Origin: Pogostemon cablin
Taxonomy: Eukaryota; Streptophyta; Magnoliopsida; Lamiales; Lamiaceae
NCBI GenBank assembly: GCA_023678885.1
Contig: CM042962.1
Span: forward strand, 22,892,336-22,956,335
Reading direction: 5' to 3'
DNA: 64,000 nt
The position numbers and the translations under genes were made by a program. Position 1 is the stretch's first letter. The number at the start of each line of letters is the position of its first letter. Below, piece after piece: positions 38,012 through 48,798 of this stretch. The notes under the pieces were generated by a model that worked only from the letters and a program-made list of their open reading frames with translations, searched no databases and was not told the origin of the DNA.

Positions 38012-39455
38012 CTGTCACAACCTTCGGATCTGAGCGAGCCTCTTCTTGGGAAATATGAAATACTCTAGTTTGCTTCCTTCCTTGCATAGGTGATTGAGTA
38101 CTAGGGCCGCTTGAGGCATCGGGCACTCTGGTAACTGCAGATCGAGTATCTCTGGGTGTAGAATATGTTAGTTTACCACGAAACTGACCAGAACCCTGAC
38201 TGCTCGTTCCCATAAGCTGAGGACAAGAACTTCGCATATGCCCCGGCTGTCGACACTGAAAACATACTTGAGGAGCCTTACAGGGGCCGTCATGATATTT
38301 TAGGCAATTCTGGCACTTGCGATTTTCACCAACCGATCCCGAGACATTGCTCCCGCCTCTACTAAACTGCTCCCGAGGTTGAGAAAAACTAATAGATGCC
38401 GAACTTGGTGCGCCACGCGAAGATCCCACACCCCTATACACCTTCGATGCATTTCCTGGAAATGCGCTCCCTTGCCTTTTCTTTTGAGATCGTTCTGCAA
38501 GCTTATGTCTCGCCTGAACTAAACCTTCTACCCTCAGGGCTTCTTCTACGAGATCGTCAAGACTCTCGTACTTGTCCCCGGATTTGATGCGATCTCGAAT
38601 ATTTAAATTAAGACCATCTTCAAATCTCTTGCATAAGTCTCTCGTCGTATATGACTCAGGAGCGAATTCTCGCAATTCCAGAAATTTGCTTTCGTACTCA
38701 ACGACCGACATAATGCCTTGAAAGAGGTTGAAGAACTCCTTTCTCTTCTGATCCTTGATGTACTGAGAGAAATATCGATCTTTGAATCGTTCCACAAAGA
38801 TAGCCCACGTAATAGTAACCGAAGATGTCTCTTTTAGATTCTGCCACCATCGTCGTGCATCTGGGCCTAACAGCTTGGTCGCAATGACCACACGATAACA
38901 TTCTTCAATCATCAAGGTGTCAAAGGTCTCTGTAATCTCCTTTAACCATGCCCCCGCTTTAGAAGCATCTCTTGCACCGTCAAATTTCGAAGTCCCCATG
39001 TTTTCAACTGCTTTCACCAAATCAGGTATAAAAAGTGCACCTCGAGAAGCAGAACCTCCTAAAGCCATTTCTGGAGTAAAAACTGGTACATTAGATGTAG
39101 GTCGAATCGATTCATTAGCACGAAGAACCTCTTCAGTGACAGTCGTAGTTGTATGAGCCGTTGTAGGTGGTGGAACACCATGTATTCGAATGTGATCATA
39201 ATACAATTGGTACTGCTCGGGTGTCATCATGTGCTCAACCCGCAACTGGGCCCGTGGTTGCTCTACCTGGGAAACTGGCACCCTATGATCAGAATTGATA
39301 GGGTCCATAACCGTCGGAGGAATGACATGATCAGAAGAAACATGTCCTCGAGGTCCACGAGGAACAGAAGAGAGTAGAGGACTCGGAGGATCACGAGGAG
39401 CGTGTCCTCGACCTCGACCTCGACCTCGACCTCGACGACGAACTGGAGGTGCCAT
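38001..39455 (-). CDS. gag: Gag polyprotein (capsid/nucleocapsid)
   Basis: 484 codons from ATG at 39455, the first ATG after the short leader. It forms the cytoplasmic virus-like particle that packages the element's RNA. Residues 6-18 are an Arg/Gly-rich run encoded by a hexanucleotide repeat. Residues ~167-310 match the retrotransposon Gag capsid region (WLKEI at ~170, RRWW at 201-204, FKDRYF around 224-229, EYESKFLEL around 253-261). There are two zinc knuckles: C381-C384-H388-C392, which is short and atypical, and a classical CX2CX4HX4C at C398-C401-H406-C411. The C-terminal tail is Ser/Gln-rich. The stop at 38003-38001 lies inside a putative intron, so this form would be Gag alone from unspliced RNA. 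Pol is downstream in the same frame. Confidence 0.93.
   Translation of the reverse strand: MAPPVRRRGRGRGRGRGHAPRDPPSPLLSSVPRGPRGHVSSDHVIPPTVMDPINSDHRVPVSQVEQPRAQLRVEHMMTPEQYQLYYDHIRIHGVPPPTTAHTTTTVTEEVLRANESIRPTSNVPVFTPEMALGGSASRGALFIPDLVKAVENMGTSKFDGARDASKAGAWLKEITETFDTLMIEECYRVVIATKLLGPDARRWWQNLKETSSVTITWAIFVERFKDRYFSQYIKDQKRKEFFNLFQGIMSVVEYESKFLELREFAPESYTTRDLCKRFEDGLNLNIRDRIKSGDKYESLDDLVEEALRVEGLVQARHKLAERSQKKRQGSAFPGNASKVYRGVGSSRGAPSSASISFSQPREQFSRGGSNVSGSVGENRKCQNCLKYHDGPCKAPQVCFQCRQPGHMRSSCPQLMGTSSQGSGQFRGKLTYSTPRDTRSAVTRVPDASSGPSTQSPMQGRKQTRVFHISQEEARSDPKVVTGNL
39405..39440 (-). repeat. Hexanucleotide repeat at the start of gag
   Basis: (CGACCT)n on the plus strand, about five copies, coding for alternating Arg-Gly near the Gag N-terminus. 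Being a multiple of three, length changes would keep the frame. Confidence 0.85.
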
Positions 39456-39583
39456 AATGACTGAAAGGAAGAAAGGAAAGAAAATGCAAGGTCAACGTCA
39501 AGGCAATACGATACCTTAGGATGACATAGAAACAAAGTTGGACTCATTGGCTTGACACAAAAAGAATGAGAATCATAAAACCA
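39456..39583 (-). other. Short gag leader
   Basis: 128 nt between PBS and gag ATG. No open frame or clear structured element was seen. This is where a packaging signal would be expected, but none can be identified by eye. Confidence 0.5.
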
Positions 39584-39596
39584 GGCTCTGATACCA
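39584..39596 (-). other. Primer binding site, tRNA-iMet
   Basis: The minus strand reads TGGTATCAGAGCC, complementary to the 3' end of plant initiator tRNA-Met, the usual primer of plant chromoviruses. It starts 7 nt after the proposed LTR end (TGACA then ACTTTCT). Reverse transcription would begin here. Confidence 0.88.
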
Positions 39597-40544
39597 AGAA
39601 AGTTGTCACGCCCCGGCCCCAGACAGAGCGCGACAACCGCCACGTTAACCATAAATTTCATAGAATGGGTGCACTCCACTCCACAAAGTTTATAGAAAAC
39701 GTAAGGCTTGCTATCAAGTACCTGTAGACTGAACAACTGATAACAACGGGTACAACACGAGGACATCATCTCATAAAGTATCAACAAGGATTTACAAAGG
39801 TACAAAATTCAACGGTGTAACTTAGTTTAAAGAAAATATACATGAACGATATAACATCGCGAAGGTACAAAAAGAACATCAAGGGGGTCACCAAATATAA
39901 ACTATACAATCTCGCCAATGAATCCGTCAATTTACATAAAAGAGAAAGTACCCAAAACACGGATTGGATGATGAGCAAACGATAGGCAAACCTCCAACCA
40001 AAATGATATCAACAGCCTGAAAAGGAAAGAATGATGGGGGGTGAGCAAAACCACTAGCTCAGTGAGGTGATAAGCCGGTCACCCCGACCCTTATACGAAG
40101 CATGTACTCCCACTCGCGGTTCATAACATAAAATCCCACAATTCGTCCCACAATAATTATTCTCACTCAGTGTACATATTAATGAAAATAAAAACCTTAG
40201 TGAACATTTATGAATAACACAATTAGTTCAAACAACATGTTATCACATAAAAGACGCGTGGGTAGTCAATATCCTCCTCGAACTGAGCTCTCCGTCGAGA
40301 GACAGTCCAAGCCCGTCACCGTTACTCTAGATAAAATGCACATTAATATTCTTTCTCAATATGCCAAGTGCTAAAGTTCACAATTCAATATCGACTGAAT
40401 ACTTGAAATGATCAAACATATAAACATATATGACATGCATGTCCCACACCGGTGACGTTGACTGAGCCTATAATAGACTGATCCATCTAACGATCACCCT
40501 CCAGAGTATCAGTATTTGGTAAATGGACAGGTGCCTCGTTAGAT

Positions 40545-40677
40545 CTAACTCACGCGGGTTTGCCAATCACGGGCAACTTGGTTGTCACTCTAACTCACCC
40601 GAACCGCGACAATTCGGGCTACTTAATCAATGTCGCTCCAACTCACCCGAACCGTGACCAATTCGGGCTACTTAACC
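40545..40677. repeat. Short tandem repeat inside the 5' LTR
   Basis: About three degenerate copies of a ~45-bp segment, each with ctaactcacccg (or caactcacccg) followed by an inverted-looking cgggct/cgggca stretch. No function is apparent. Confidence 0.6.
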
Positions 40678-41644
40678 TTGGTACCAGGCATACATATGCA
40701 TGTGCATCATAAGATGAATAACGACTCAAGTTAGAGTCTTAATTGGCACACAAGAATAACCAGAAATCAATAATACTCATAAAATGGCTAACATGACTCT
40801 AACCAGAGCAATCGAGCCAATCAGGCTCTTTACCACATAACATAATACCAAATAATTTTCTTATCAATTAACTAAAACTAAAATAAATGCACATTTAACG
40901 AGGGTCCACACTTCCCACAAGAGAAGGCGTTCCCGAATTATCAACTCACAAGGAAGTGATTAACTCTCTCCGGAATCTGAAGTCGGTCCCTTGCCCTTCG
41001 TCGATGGTTCTTTACCTAGAAAGGAGATGAGCAATTAAAGACAAATTAAATATAACTAACTATTAGCGTTAACATCCCTTTCATTGCTAAAAACAAATCC
41101 TAATCGAGTTCGAACGAGTCGATATTAAATAAAAATGGCATGTAACTCTTTAACATCAGTTCCCAATCCCATATAACCGTTTCAATACATTAACTAGACG
41201 AAACGATAGAAAATAAGTTTGAATTCGACATAAAAATTCTGAAATTTTCCTGCTAGCGGCAGTTTACGAGAAAAATCATAACTAATTGTAGAATAATCGG
41301 ATTGAGGTGTTTCAAGTGGCTACGGAAAGCTAACGAGTTCAACTACGTACAGAAATTAAGTTTGCAAAGTTTCGAGGACAATAGCTATCTCGAAATCAGT
41401 TCGAACAGTCTACAAATTTCCCACATACCAAAAAGAAAAACCCCACAAAATTACAAAATTATGGAAGAAGGAAGCTTAATTCACACACCACTTACCTCAA
41501 AACAACTTAAAAACCACCTAGGATGAGGGTTGTAAGGGAGAATTTGGTCAACAAGGGTTTCTCCTCTTCCTCTCTTCTTTCCCCTCTTTTGCTTTTCTTC
41601 TCCCGTTCTTCTCTCTCTTTTTTTTTTAACTTTAGTCTTACTAA

Positions 41645-41651
41645 TTATATA
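41645..41651 (-). promoter_or_regulatory. Putative LTR TATA box
   Basis: TATATAA on the minus strand, about 250 bp inside the start of the 5' LTR. It is followed downstream by a purine-rich stretch that would fall in the transcript leader. Position and composition fit the U3 promoter; no start site can be proven from sequence. Confidence 0.4.
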
Positions 41652-41654
41652 TCA

Positions 41655-41899
41655 GGCCATTTAAGTGGGCTGAAACTTTGGGCCACAAAATAAATAAATA
41701 AATAAGTTTGGGCTTTCTAAAAAAATTCTAATTGGGCTTAATTGGGCTGGCCTTTTGGGCCATAAAAATAAATAATTAGGTTTTGGGCTTTCTAACAAAA
41801 TCTAGTTGGGCTAAGATAGGGCTGGCCTTTTGGGCCATAAAATAAATAAATAGGTTTTGGGCTTTCTAAAAAAAAATCTAGTTGAACTAAGATATTATA
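41655..41899 (-). promoter_or_regulatory. U3 block with TGGGCY motif cluster, 5' LTR
   Basis: Imperfect tandem copies of a ~70-80 bp segment combining TTTTGGGCC(A), AATAAATAA and GGGCTTTCTAA. The matching block of the other LTR holds ten TGGGCC/TGGGCT hexamers, all on the plus strand. TGGGCY is the plant 'site II' promoter element bound by TCP-family factors. The block sits directly upstream of the putative TATA box. Confidence 0.5.
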
Positions 41900-44800
41900 T
41901 AGAATCTGCTCTGCACTATGACTTTTAGTAACTCTTTGGTGCAAGCTTCCTAGCATTTTTATACTCTAAAAACATGTTCTCCTACTATATTCTCATCTAT
42001 AATTACTGATTTGACCATAAAATTTGCAAGAAAATGCTCACTTCAAGGAGTTCTTGACGTGGATCACGGAGTAGAATCAGCTCTACACTATGAATTTTTA
42101 GTGACTATAAGGTGCATTCTTCCTAGCATTTTTATACATTAAAAACATGTTCTAAAACTATAATCTCATCTTTAATAACTAATTTGACCAAAAAATTAGC
42201 AAAAAATGCTCACTTTAAGGAGTTCTTGGCCTAGCTCACGGAGTAGAATCAGCTCTGCACTATAACTTTTAGTGACTTAATAGTGCAAGCTTCCTAGCAT
42301 TTTTATACTCTAAAAATATATTCTCCAACTATATTCTCATGTATAATAACTAATTTGACCATAAAATTTGCAAGAAAATGCTCACTTCAAGGAGTTATTG
42401 ACCTGGCTCACGGCGTAGAATCAGCTCTGCACTATGACTTTTAGTGATTCTATAGTGCAAGCTTCCTAGCATTTTTATACCTTAAAAACATGTTCTACAA
42501 CTATATTATCATGTATAATAACTAATTTGGCCATAAAATTGGCAAGAAAATGCTCACTTTAAGTAGTTCTTGACCTGGCTCAAGGCGTAGAATTAGCTCT
42601 GCACTATGACCTTTAGTGACTCTATGGTGAAAGCTTTCTAAGATTTTTATACTCCCAAAATATGTTCTCCAACTATATTCTTGTGTATAATAACTAATTT
42701 GACCATAAAATTTGCAAGAAATTGCTCACTTCAAGGAGTTCTTTACTTGGGTCACGGAGTATAGAATCAACTATGCACTGTGAGTTTTTAGTGACTCTAT
42801 GGTGCAAGCTTCATAGTATTTTTATACATTGAAAACATGTTCTCAAACTATATTCTCATGTCTAATTTAATTTGAGCATAAATTTGGCAAGAAAAAGCTC
42901 TCTTCAAGGAGTTCTTGACCTGGCTCATATAGTAGAATAAGCTCTGCACTATGAGTTTTTAGTGACTCTATAGTACAAGCTTTCAAGCATTTTTATACTT
43001 GAAAACAATTTCTCCAACTATATTCTCATGTATAATAAATAATTTGACCAAAAAGTTGCAAGAAAATGCTCACTTCAAGGAGTTCTTGACCTGGCTCACA
43101 GAGTAGAATAAGCTCTGCACTCTGAGGTTTTAGTGACTCTATGACACAAGCTTCGTAGCTTTTATATACTCTGAAAATATTTTCTCCAACTATATACTCA
43201 TATCTAATAACTAATTTGACCATAAAAATGGTAAGAAAATTCTCACTTCAAGGAGTTCTTTAAGTTGCTCATGGAGTAGAATCAACTCTGCACTGTTAGT
43301 ATTTAGTGACTCTATAGCGCAAGGTCCCTAGCATTTTTATACTCTAAAAACAACTTCTCCAACTATATTCTCAAGTGCAATAACTAATTCGACCATAAAA
43401 TTTGCAAGAAAATGCTCACTTCAAGAAGTTCTTGACCTGGCTCATGGAGAAGAATCAGCTCTTCACTGTGAATATTTAGTGACTCTATGGTGCATGCTTC
43501 CTAGAATTTGTATACATTGAAAACATGTTCTCAAACTATATTCTCATGTCTAATAACTAATTTGACCATAAAATTGGCAAGAAAATGCTCATTTTAAGGA
43601 GTTCTTGACCTGGCTCACGGAGTAGAATCAACTCTGCACTATGACTTTTGGTAACTCTTTGGTGCAAGCTTCCTAGCATTTTTATACTCTATAAACATGA
43701 TCTCCAACTATATTCTCATGTATAATAACTAATTTGACCATAAAATTTGCAAGAAAATGCTCACTTCAAGGAGTTCTTGACCTGGCTCACGGCGTAGAAT
43801 CAGCTCTGCACTATAACTTTTAGTGACTCTATGGTGCAATCTTCCTAGCATTTTTATACCTTAAAAACATGTTCTACAACTATATTCTCATGTATAATAA
43901 CTAATTTGACCATAAAATTGACAAGAAAATGCTCACTTTAAGTAGTTCTTGACCTGGCTCACGGTGTAGAATCAGCTCTGCACTATGACCTTTAGTGACT
44001 CTATGGTGAAAGCTTCCTAGGATTTTTATACTCCCAAAATATATTTTCCAACTATATTCTCGTGTATAATAACTTATTTGACCATAAAATTTGCAAGAAA
44101 TTGCTCACTTCAAGGAGTTCTTTACTTGGGTCACGGTGTATAAAATCAACTATACACTGTGAGTTTTTAGTGACTCTATGGTGCAAGCTTTCTAGTATTT
44201 TTATATATTGAAAACATGTTCTCAAACTATATTCTCATGTCTAATATATAATTTGAGCATAAATTTGGCAAGAAAAAACTCTCTTCAAGGAGTTCTTGAC
44301 CTGACTCATAGAGTAGAATAAGCTCTGCATTATAAGTTTTTAGTGACTCTATAGTACAATCTTCCCAGCATTTTTATACTGTGAAAACAATTTCTCCAAC
44401 TATATTCCCATGTATAATAACTAATTTGACCAAAAATTTGCAAGAAAATGCTCACTTCAAGGAGTTCTTGACCTGGCTCAAAGAGTAGAACAAGCTCTGC
44501 ACTGTGAGGTTTTAGTGACTCTATGGCACAAGTTTCGTAGCTTTTATATACTCAGAAAATATTTTCTCCAACTATATACTCAAATCTAATAACTAATTTG
44601 ATTATAAAAATTGTAAGAAAATTCTCACTTCAAGGAGTTCTTTAAGTTGCTCATGGAGTAGAATCAGCTCTGCAATGTGAGTTTTTAGTGACTCTATAGC
44701 GCAAGCTCCCTAGCATTTTTATACTCAGAAATCAAGTTCTTCAACTATATTCTCAAGTCTAATAACTAATTTGACCATAAAATTTGCAAGAAAATGCTCA

Positions 44801-45349
44801 CTTCAAGGAGTTCTTGACCTGGTTCACGGAGTAGAATCAGCTCTTCACTGTGAATTTTTAGTGACTCTACGGTGCATGCTTCCTAGCATTTTTATACATT
44901 GAAAACATGCTTTCAAACTATATTCTCATGTCTAAAAACTAATTTGACCATAAAATTGGCAAGAAAATGCTCCTTTTAAGGAGTTCTTGACCTGGCTCAC
45001 GGAGTAGAATCAACTCTGCACTATGACTTTTGGTAACTCTTTGGTGCAAGCTTCATAGCATTTTTATACTCTATAAACATGTTCTCCAGCTATAATCTCA
45101 TGTATAATAACTGATTTGACCGTAAAATTTGCAAGAAAATGCTCACTTCAAGGAGTTCTTGACCTGGACCATAGAGTAGAATCAGCTCTACACTGTGAAT
45201 TCTTAGTGACTATATGGTGCATTCTTCCCAGCATTTTTATACATTGAAAACATGTTCTAAAACTATATTCTCTTGTCTAATAACTAATTTGACCATAAAA
45301 TTAGCAAGAAAATGCTCACTTTAAGGAGTTCTTGACCTGGCTCACGGGG
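41900..45349 (-). repeat. HOR unit R1 (20-mer)
   Basis: 3450 bp from the retrotransposon edge. It starts tagaatctgctctgcac, identical to the start of R2, so the insertion sits at this phase of the HOR. Private differences include atgacacaag near 43141 (atggcacaag in the other units) and catgatctcc near 43697 (catgctctcc in the others). Confidence 0.9.
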
Positions 45350-48300
45350 TAGAATCTGCTCTGCACTATGACTTTTAGTAACTCTTTGGTGCAAGCTTCC
45401 TAGCATTTTTATACTCTAAAAACATGTTCTCCTACTATATTCTCATCTATAATTACTGATTTGACCATAAAATTTGCAAGAAAATGCTCACTTCAAGGAG
45501 TTCTTGACGTGGATCACGGAGTAGAATCAGCTCTACACTATGAATTTTTAGTGACTATAAGGTGCATTCTTCCTAGCATTTTTATACATTAAAAACATGT
45601 TCTAAAACTATAATCTCATCTTTAATAACTAATTTGACCAAAAAATTAGCAAAAAATGCTCACTTTAAGGAGTTCTTGGCCTAGCTCACGGAGTAGAATC
45701 AGCTCTGCACTATAACTTTTAGTGACTTAATAGTGCAAGCTTCCTAGCATTTTTATACTCTAAAAATATATTCTCCAACTATATTCTCATGTATAATAAC
45801 TAATTTGACCATAAAATTTGCAAGAAAATGCTCACTTCAAGGAGTTATTGACCTGGCTCACGGCGTAGAATCAGCTCTGCACTATGACTTTTAGTGATTC
45901 TATAGTGCAAGCTTCCTAGCATTTTTATACCTTAAAAACATGTTCTACAACTATATTATCATGTATAATAACTAATTTGGCCATAAAATTGGCAAGAAAA
46001 TGCTCACTTTAAGTAGTTCTTGACCTGGCTCAAGGCGTAGAATTAGCTCTGCACTATGACCTTTAGTGACTCTATGGTGAAAGCTTTCTAAGATTTTTAT
46101 ACTCCCAAAATATGTTCTCCAACTATATTCTTGTGTATAATAACTAATTTGACCATAAAATTTGCAAGAAATTGCTCACTTCAAGGAGTTCTTTACTTGG
46201 GTCACGGAGTATAGAATCAACTATGCACTGTGAGTTTTTAGTGACTCTATGGTGCAAGCTTCATAGTATTTTTATACATTGAAAACATGTTCTCAAACTA
46301 TATTCTCATGTCTAATTTAATTTGAGCATAAATTTGGCAAGAAAAAGCTCTCTTCAAGGAGTTCTTGACCTGGCTCATATAGTAGAATAAGCTCTGCACT
46401 ATGAGTTTTTAGTGACTCTATAGTACAAGCTTTCAAGCATTTTTATACTTGAAAACAATTTCTCCAACTATATTCTCATGTATAATAAATAATTTGACCA
46501 AAAAGTTGCAAGAAAATGCTCACTTCAAGGAGTTCTTGACCTGGCTCACAGAGTAGAATAAGCTCTGCACTCTGAGGTTTTAGTGACTCTATGGCACAAG
46601 CTTCGTAGCTTTTATATACTCTGAAAATATTTTCTCCAACTATATACTCATATCTAATAACTAATTTGACCATAAAAATGGTAAGAAAATTCTCACTTCA
46701 AGGAGTTCTTTAAGTTGCTCATGGAGTAGAATCAACTCTGCACTGTTAGTATTTAGTGACTCTATAGCGCAAGGTCCCTAGCATTTTTATACTCTAAAAA
46801 CAACTTCTCCAACTATATTCTCAAGTGCAATAACTAATTCGACCATAAAATTTGCAAGAAAATGCTCACTTCAAGAAGTTCTTGACCTGGCTCATGGAGA
46901 AGAATCAGCTCTTCACTGTGAATATTTAGTGACTCTATGGTGCATGCTTCCTAGAATTTGTATACATTGAAAACATGTTCTCAAACTATATTCTCATGTC
47001 TAATAACTAATTTGACCATAAAATTGGCAAGAAAATGCTCATTTTAAGGAGTTCTTGACCTGGCTCACGGAGTAGAATCAACTCTGCACTATGACTTTTG
47101 GTAACTCTTTGGTGCAAGCTTCCTAGCATTTTTATACTCTATAAACATGCTCTCCAACTATATTCTCATGTATAATAACTAATTTGACCATAAAATTTGC
47201 AAGAAAATGCTCACTTCAAGGAGTTCTTGACCTGGCTCACGGCGTAGAATCAGCTCTGCACTATAACTTTTAGTGACTCTATGGTGCAATCTTCCTAGCA
47301 TTTTTATACCTTAAAAACATGTTCTACAACTATATTCTCATGTATAATAACTAATTTGACCATAAAATTGACAAGAAAATGCTCACTTTAAGTAGTTCTT
47401 GACCTGGCTCACGGTGTAGAATCAGCTCTGCACTATGACCTTTAGTGACTCTATGGTGAAAGCTTCCTAGGATTTTTATACTCCCAAAATATGTTTTCCA
47501 ACTATATTCTCGTGTATAATAACTTATTTGACCATAAAATTTGCAAGAAATTGCTCACTTCAAGGAGTTCTTTACTTGGGTCACGGTGTATAAAATCAAC
47601 TATACACTGTGAGTTTTTAGTGACTCTATGGTGCAAGCTTTCTAGTATTTTTATATATTGAAAACATGTTCTCAAACTATATTCTCATGTCTAATATATA
47701 ATTTGAGCATAAATTTGGCAAGAAAAAACTCTCTTCAAGGAGTTCTTGACCTGACTCATAGAGTAGAATAAGCTCTGCATTATAAGTTTTTAGTGACTCT
47801 ATAGTACAATCTTCCCAGCATTTTTATACTGTGAAAACAATTTCTCCAACTATATTCCCATGTATAATAACTAATTTGACCAAAAATTTGCAAGAAAATG
47901 CTCACTTCAAGGAGTTCTTGACCTGGCTCAAAGAGTAGAACAAGCTCTGCACTGTGAGGTTTTAGTGACTCTATGGCACAAGTTTCGTAGCTTTTATATA
48001 CTCAGAAAATATTTTCTCCAACTATATACTCAAATCTAATAACTAATTTGACTATAAAAATTGTAAGAAAATTCTCACTTCAAGGAGTTCTTTAAGTTGC
48101 TCATGGAGTAGAATCAGCTCTGCAATGTGAGTTTTTAGTGACTCTATAGCGCAAGCTCCCTAGCATTTTTATACTCAGAAATCAAGTTCTTCAACTATAT
48201 TCTCAAGTCTAATAACTAATTTGACCATAAAATTTGCAAGAAAATGCTCACTTCAAGGAGTTCTTGACCTGGTTCACGGAGTAGAATCAGCTCTTCACTG

Positions 48301-48798
48301 TGAATTTTTAGTGACTCTACGGTGCATGCTTCCTAGCATTTTTATACATTGAAAACATGCTTTCAAACTATATTCTCATGTCTAAAACTAATTTGACCAT
48401 AAAATTGGCAAGAAAATGCTCCTTTTAAGGAGTTCTTGACCTGGCTCACGGAGTAGAATCAACTCTGCACTATGACTTTTGGTAACTCTTTGGTGCAAGC
48501 TTCATAGCATTTTTATACTCTATAAACATGTTCTCCAGCTATAATCTCATGTATAATAACTGATTTGACCGTAAAATTTGCAAGAAAATGCTCACTTCAA
48601 GGAGTTCTTGACCTGGACCATAGAGTAGAATCAGCTCTACACTGTGAATTCTTAGTGACTATATGGTGCATTCTTCCCAGCATTTTTATACATTGAAAAC
48701 ATGTTCTAAAACTATATTCTCTTGTCTAATAACTAATTTGACCATAAAATTGGCAAGAAAATGCTCACTTTAAGGAGTTCTTGACCTGGCTCACGGGG
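45350..48798 (-). repeat. HOR unit R2 (20-mer)
   Basis: 3449-bp near-identical copy of R1. Two monomers with the gaggttttagtgac variant lie 8 monomers apart, and 12 from the next unit, suggesting the 20-mer grew by internal duplication. Confidence 0.9.

Larger units (their letters stand above)
32507..41899 (-). mobile_element. Ty3/Gypsy chromovirus, Tekay/Del type, near full length
   Basis: Read on the minus strand the order is 5' LTR (41899-39604), PBS, gag, pol (protease, reverse transcriptase, RNase H, integrase, chromodomain), PPT and 3' LTR (34430 into the gap). This order, with integrase after RNase H, is that of Ty3/Gypsy. The chromodomain after integrase makes it a chromovirus. LTRs of about 2.3 kb and a full length near 9.8 kb point to the Tekay/Del group rather than the smaller Reina or Galadriel elements; CRM is less likely on LTR length. 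Both reading frames are open. It interrupts the right-hand satellite: the sequence from 41900 matches position 45350 and later units exactly at the insertion edge. Confidence 0.93.
39604..41899 (-). repeat. 5' LTR (complete, 2296 bp)
   Basis: The repeat partner is 32507-34430. On the plus strand it begins TGTCACGCCCC at 39604, next to the PBS, and ends GATATTATA at 41899, where satellite resumes. In element orientation it therefore starts TATAATATC and ends with CA. The start is not the usual TG, and the boundary rests on where the two LTR copies stop matching (34430 and 41899). It contains a TATA-like box, a block of TGGGCY motifs near its start and a short internal tandem repeat. No coding sequence is visible apart from the last codons of pol in the other copy. 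Confidence 0.88.

Noticed and set aside
34323..39455. An infectious endogenous virus
   Set aside because: There is no envelope-like frame between pol and the 3' LTR; the content is that of an ordinary plant LTR retrotransposon.
39584..39596. A tRNA-Met gene fragment
   Set aside because: Only 13 nt match the tRNA 3' end and the position next to the LTR fits a primer binding site; no cloverleaf sequence surrounds it.
34794..39805. Other open frames of 60-180 codons overlapping gag, pol and the LTR on both strands
   Set aside because: They are shadows of the gag-pol frames or LTR sequence, with no recognisable domain.
41302..41526. 74-codon plus-strand frame in the right LTR
   Set aside because: The left LTR copy at about 33840-34060 has frame-breaking indels and there is no domain. 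It lies antisense to the element, so it is unlikely to be coding.
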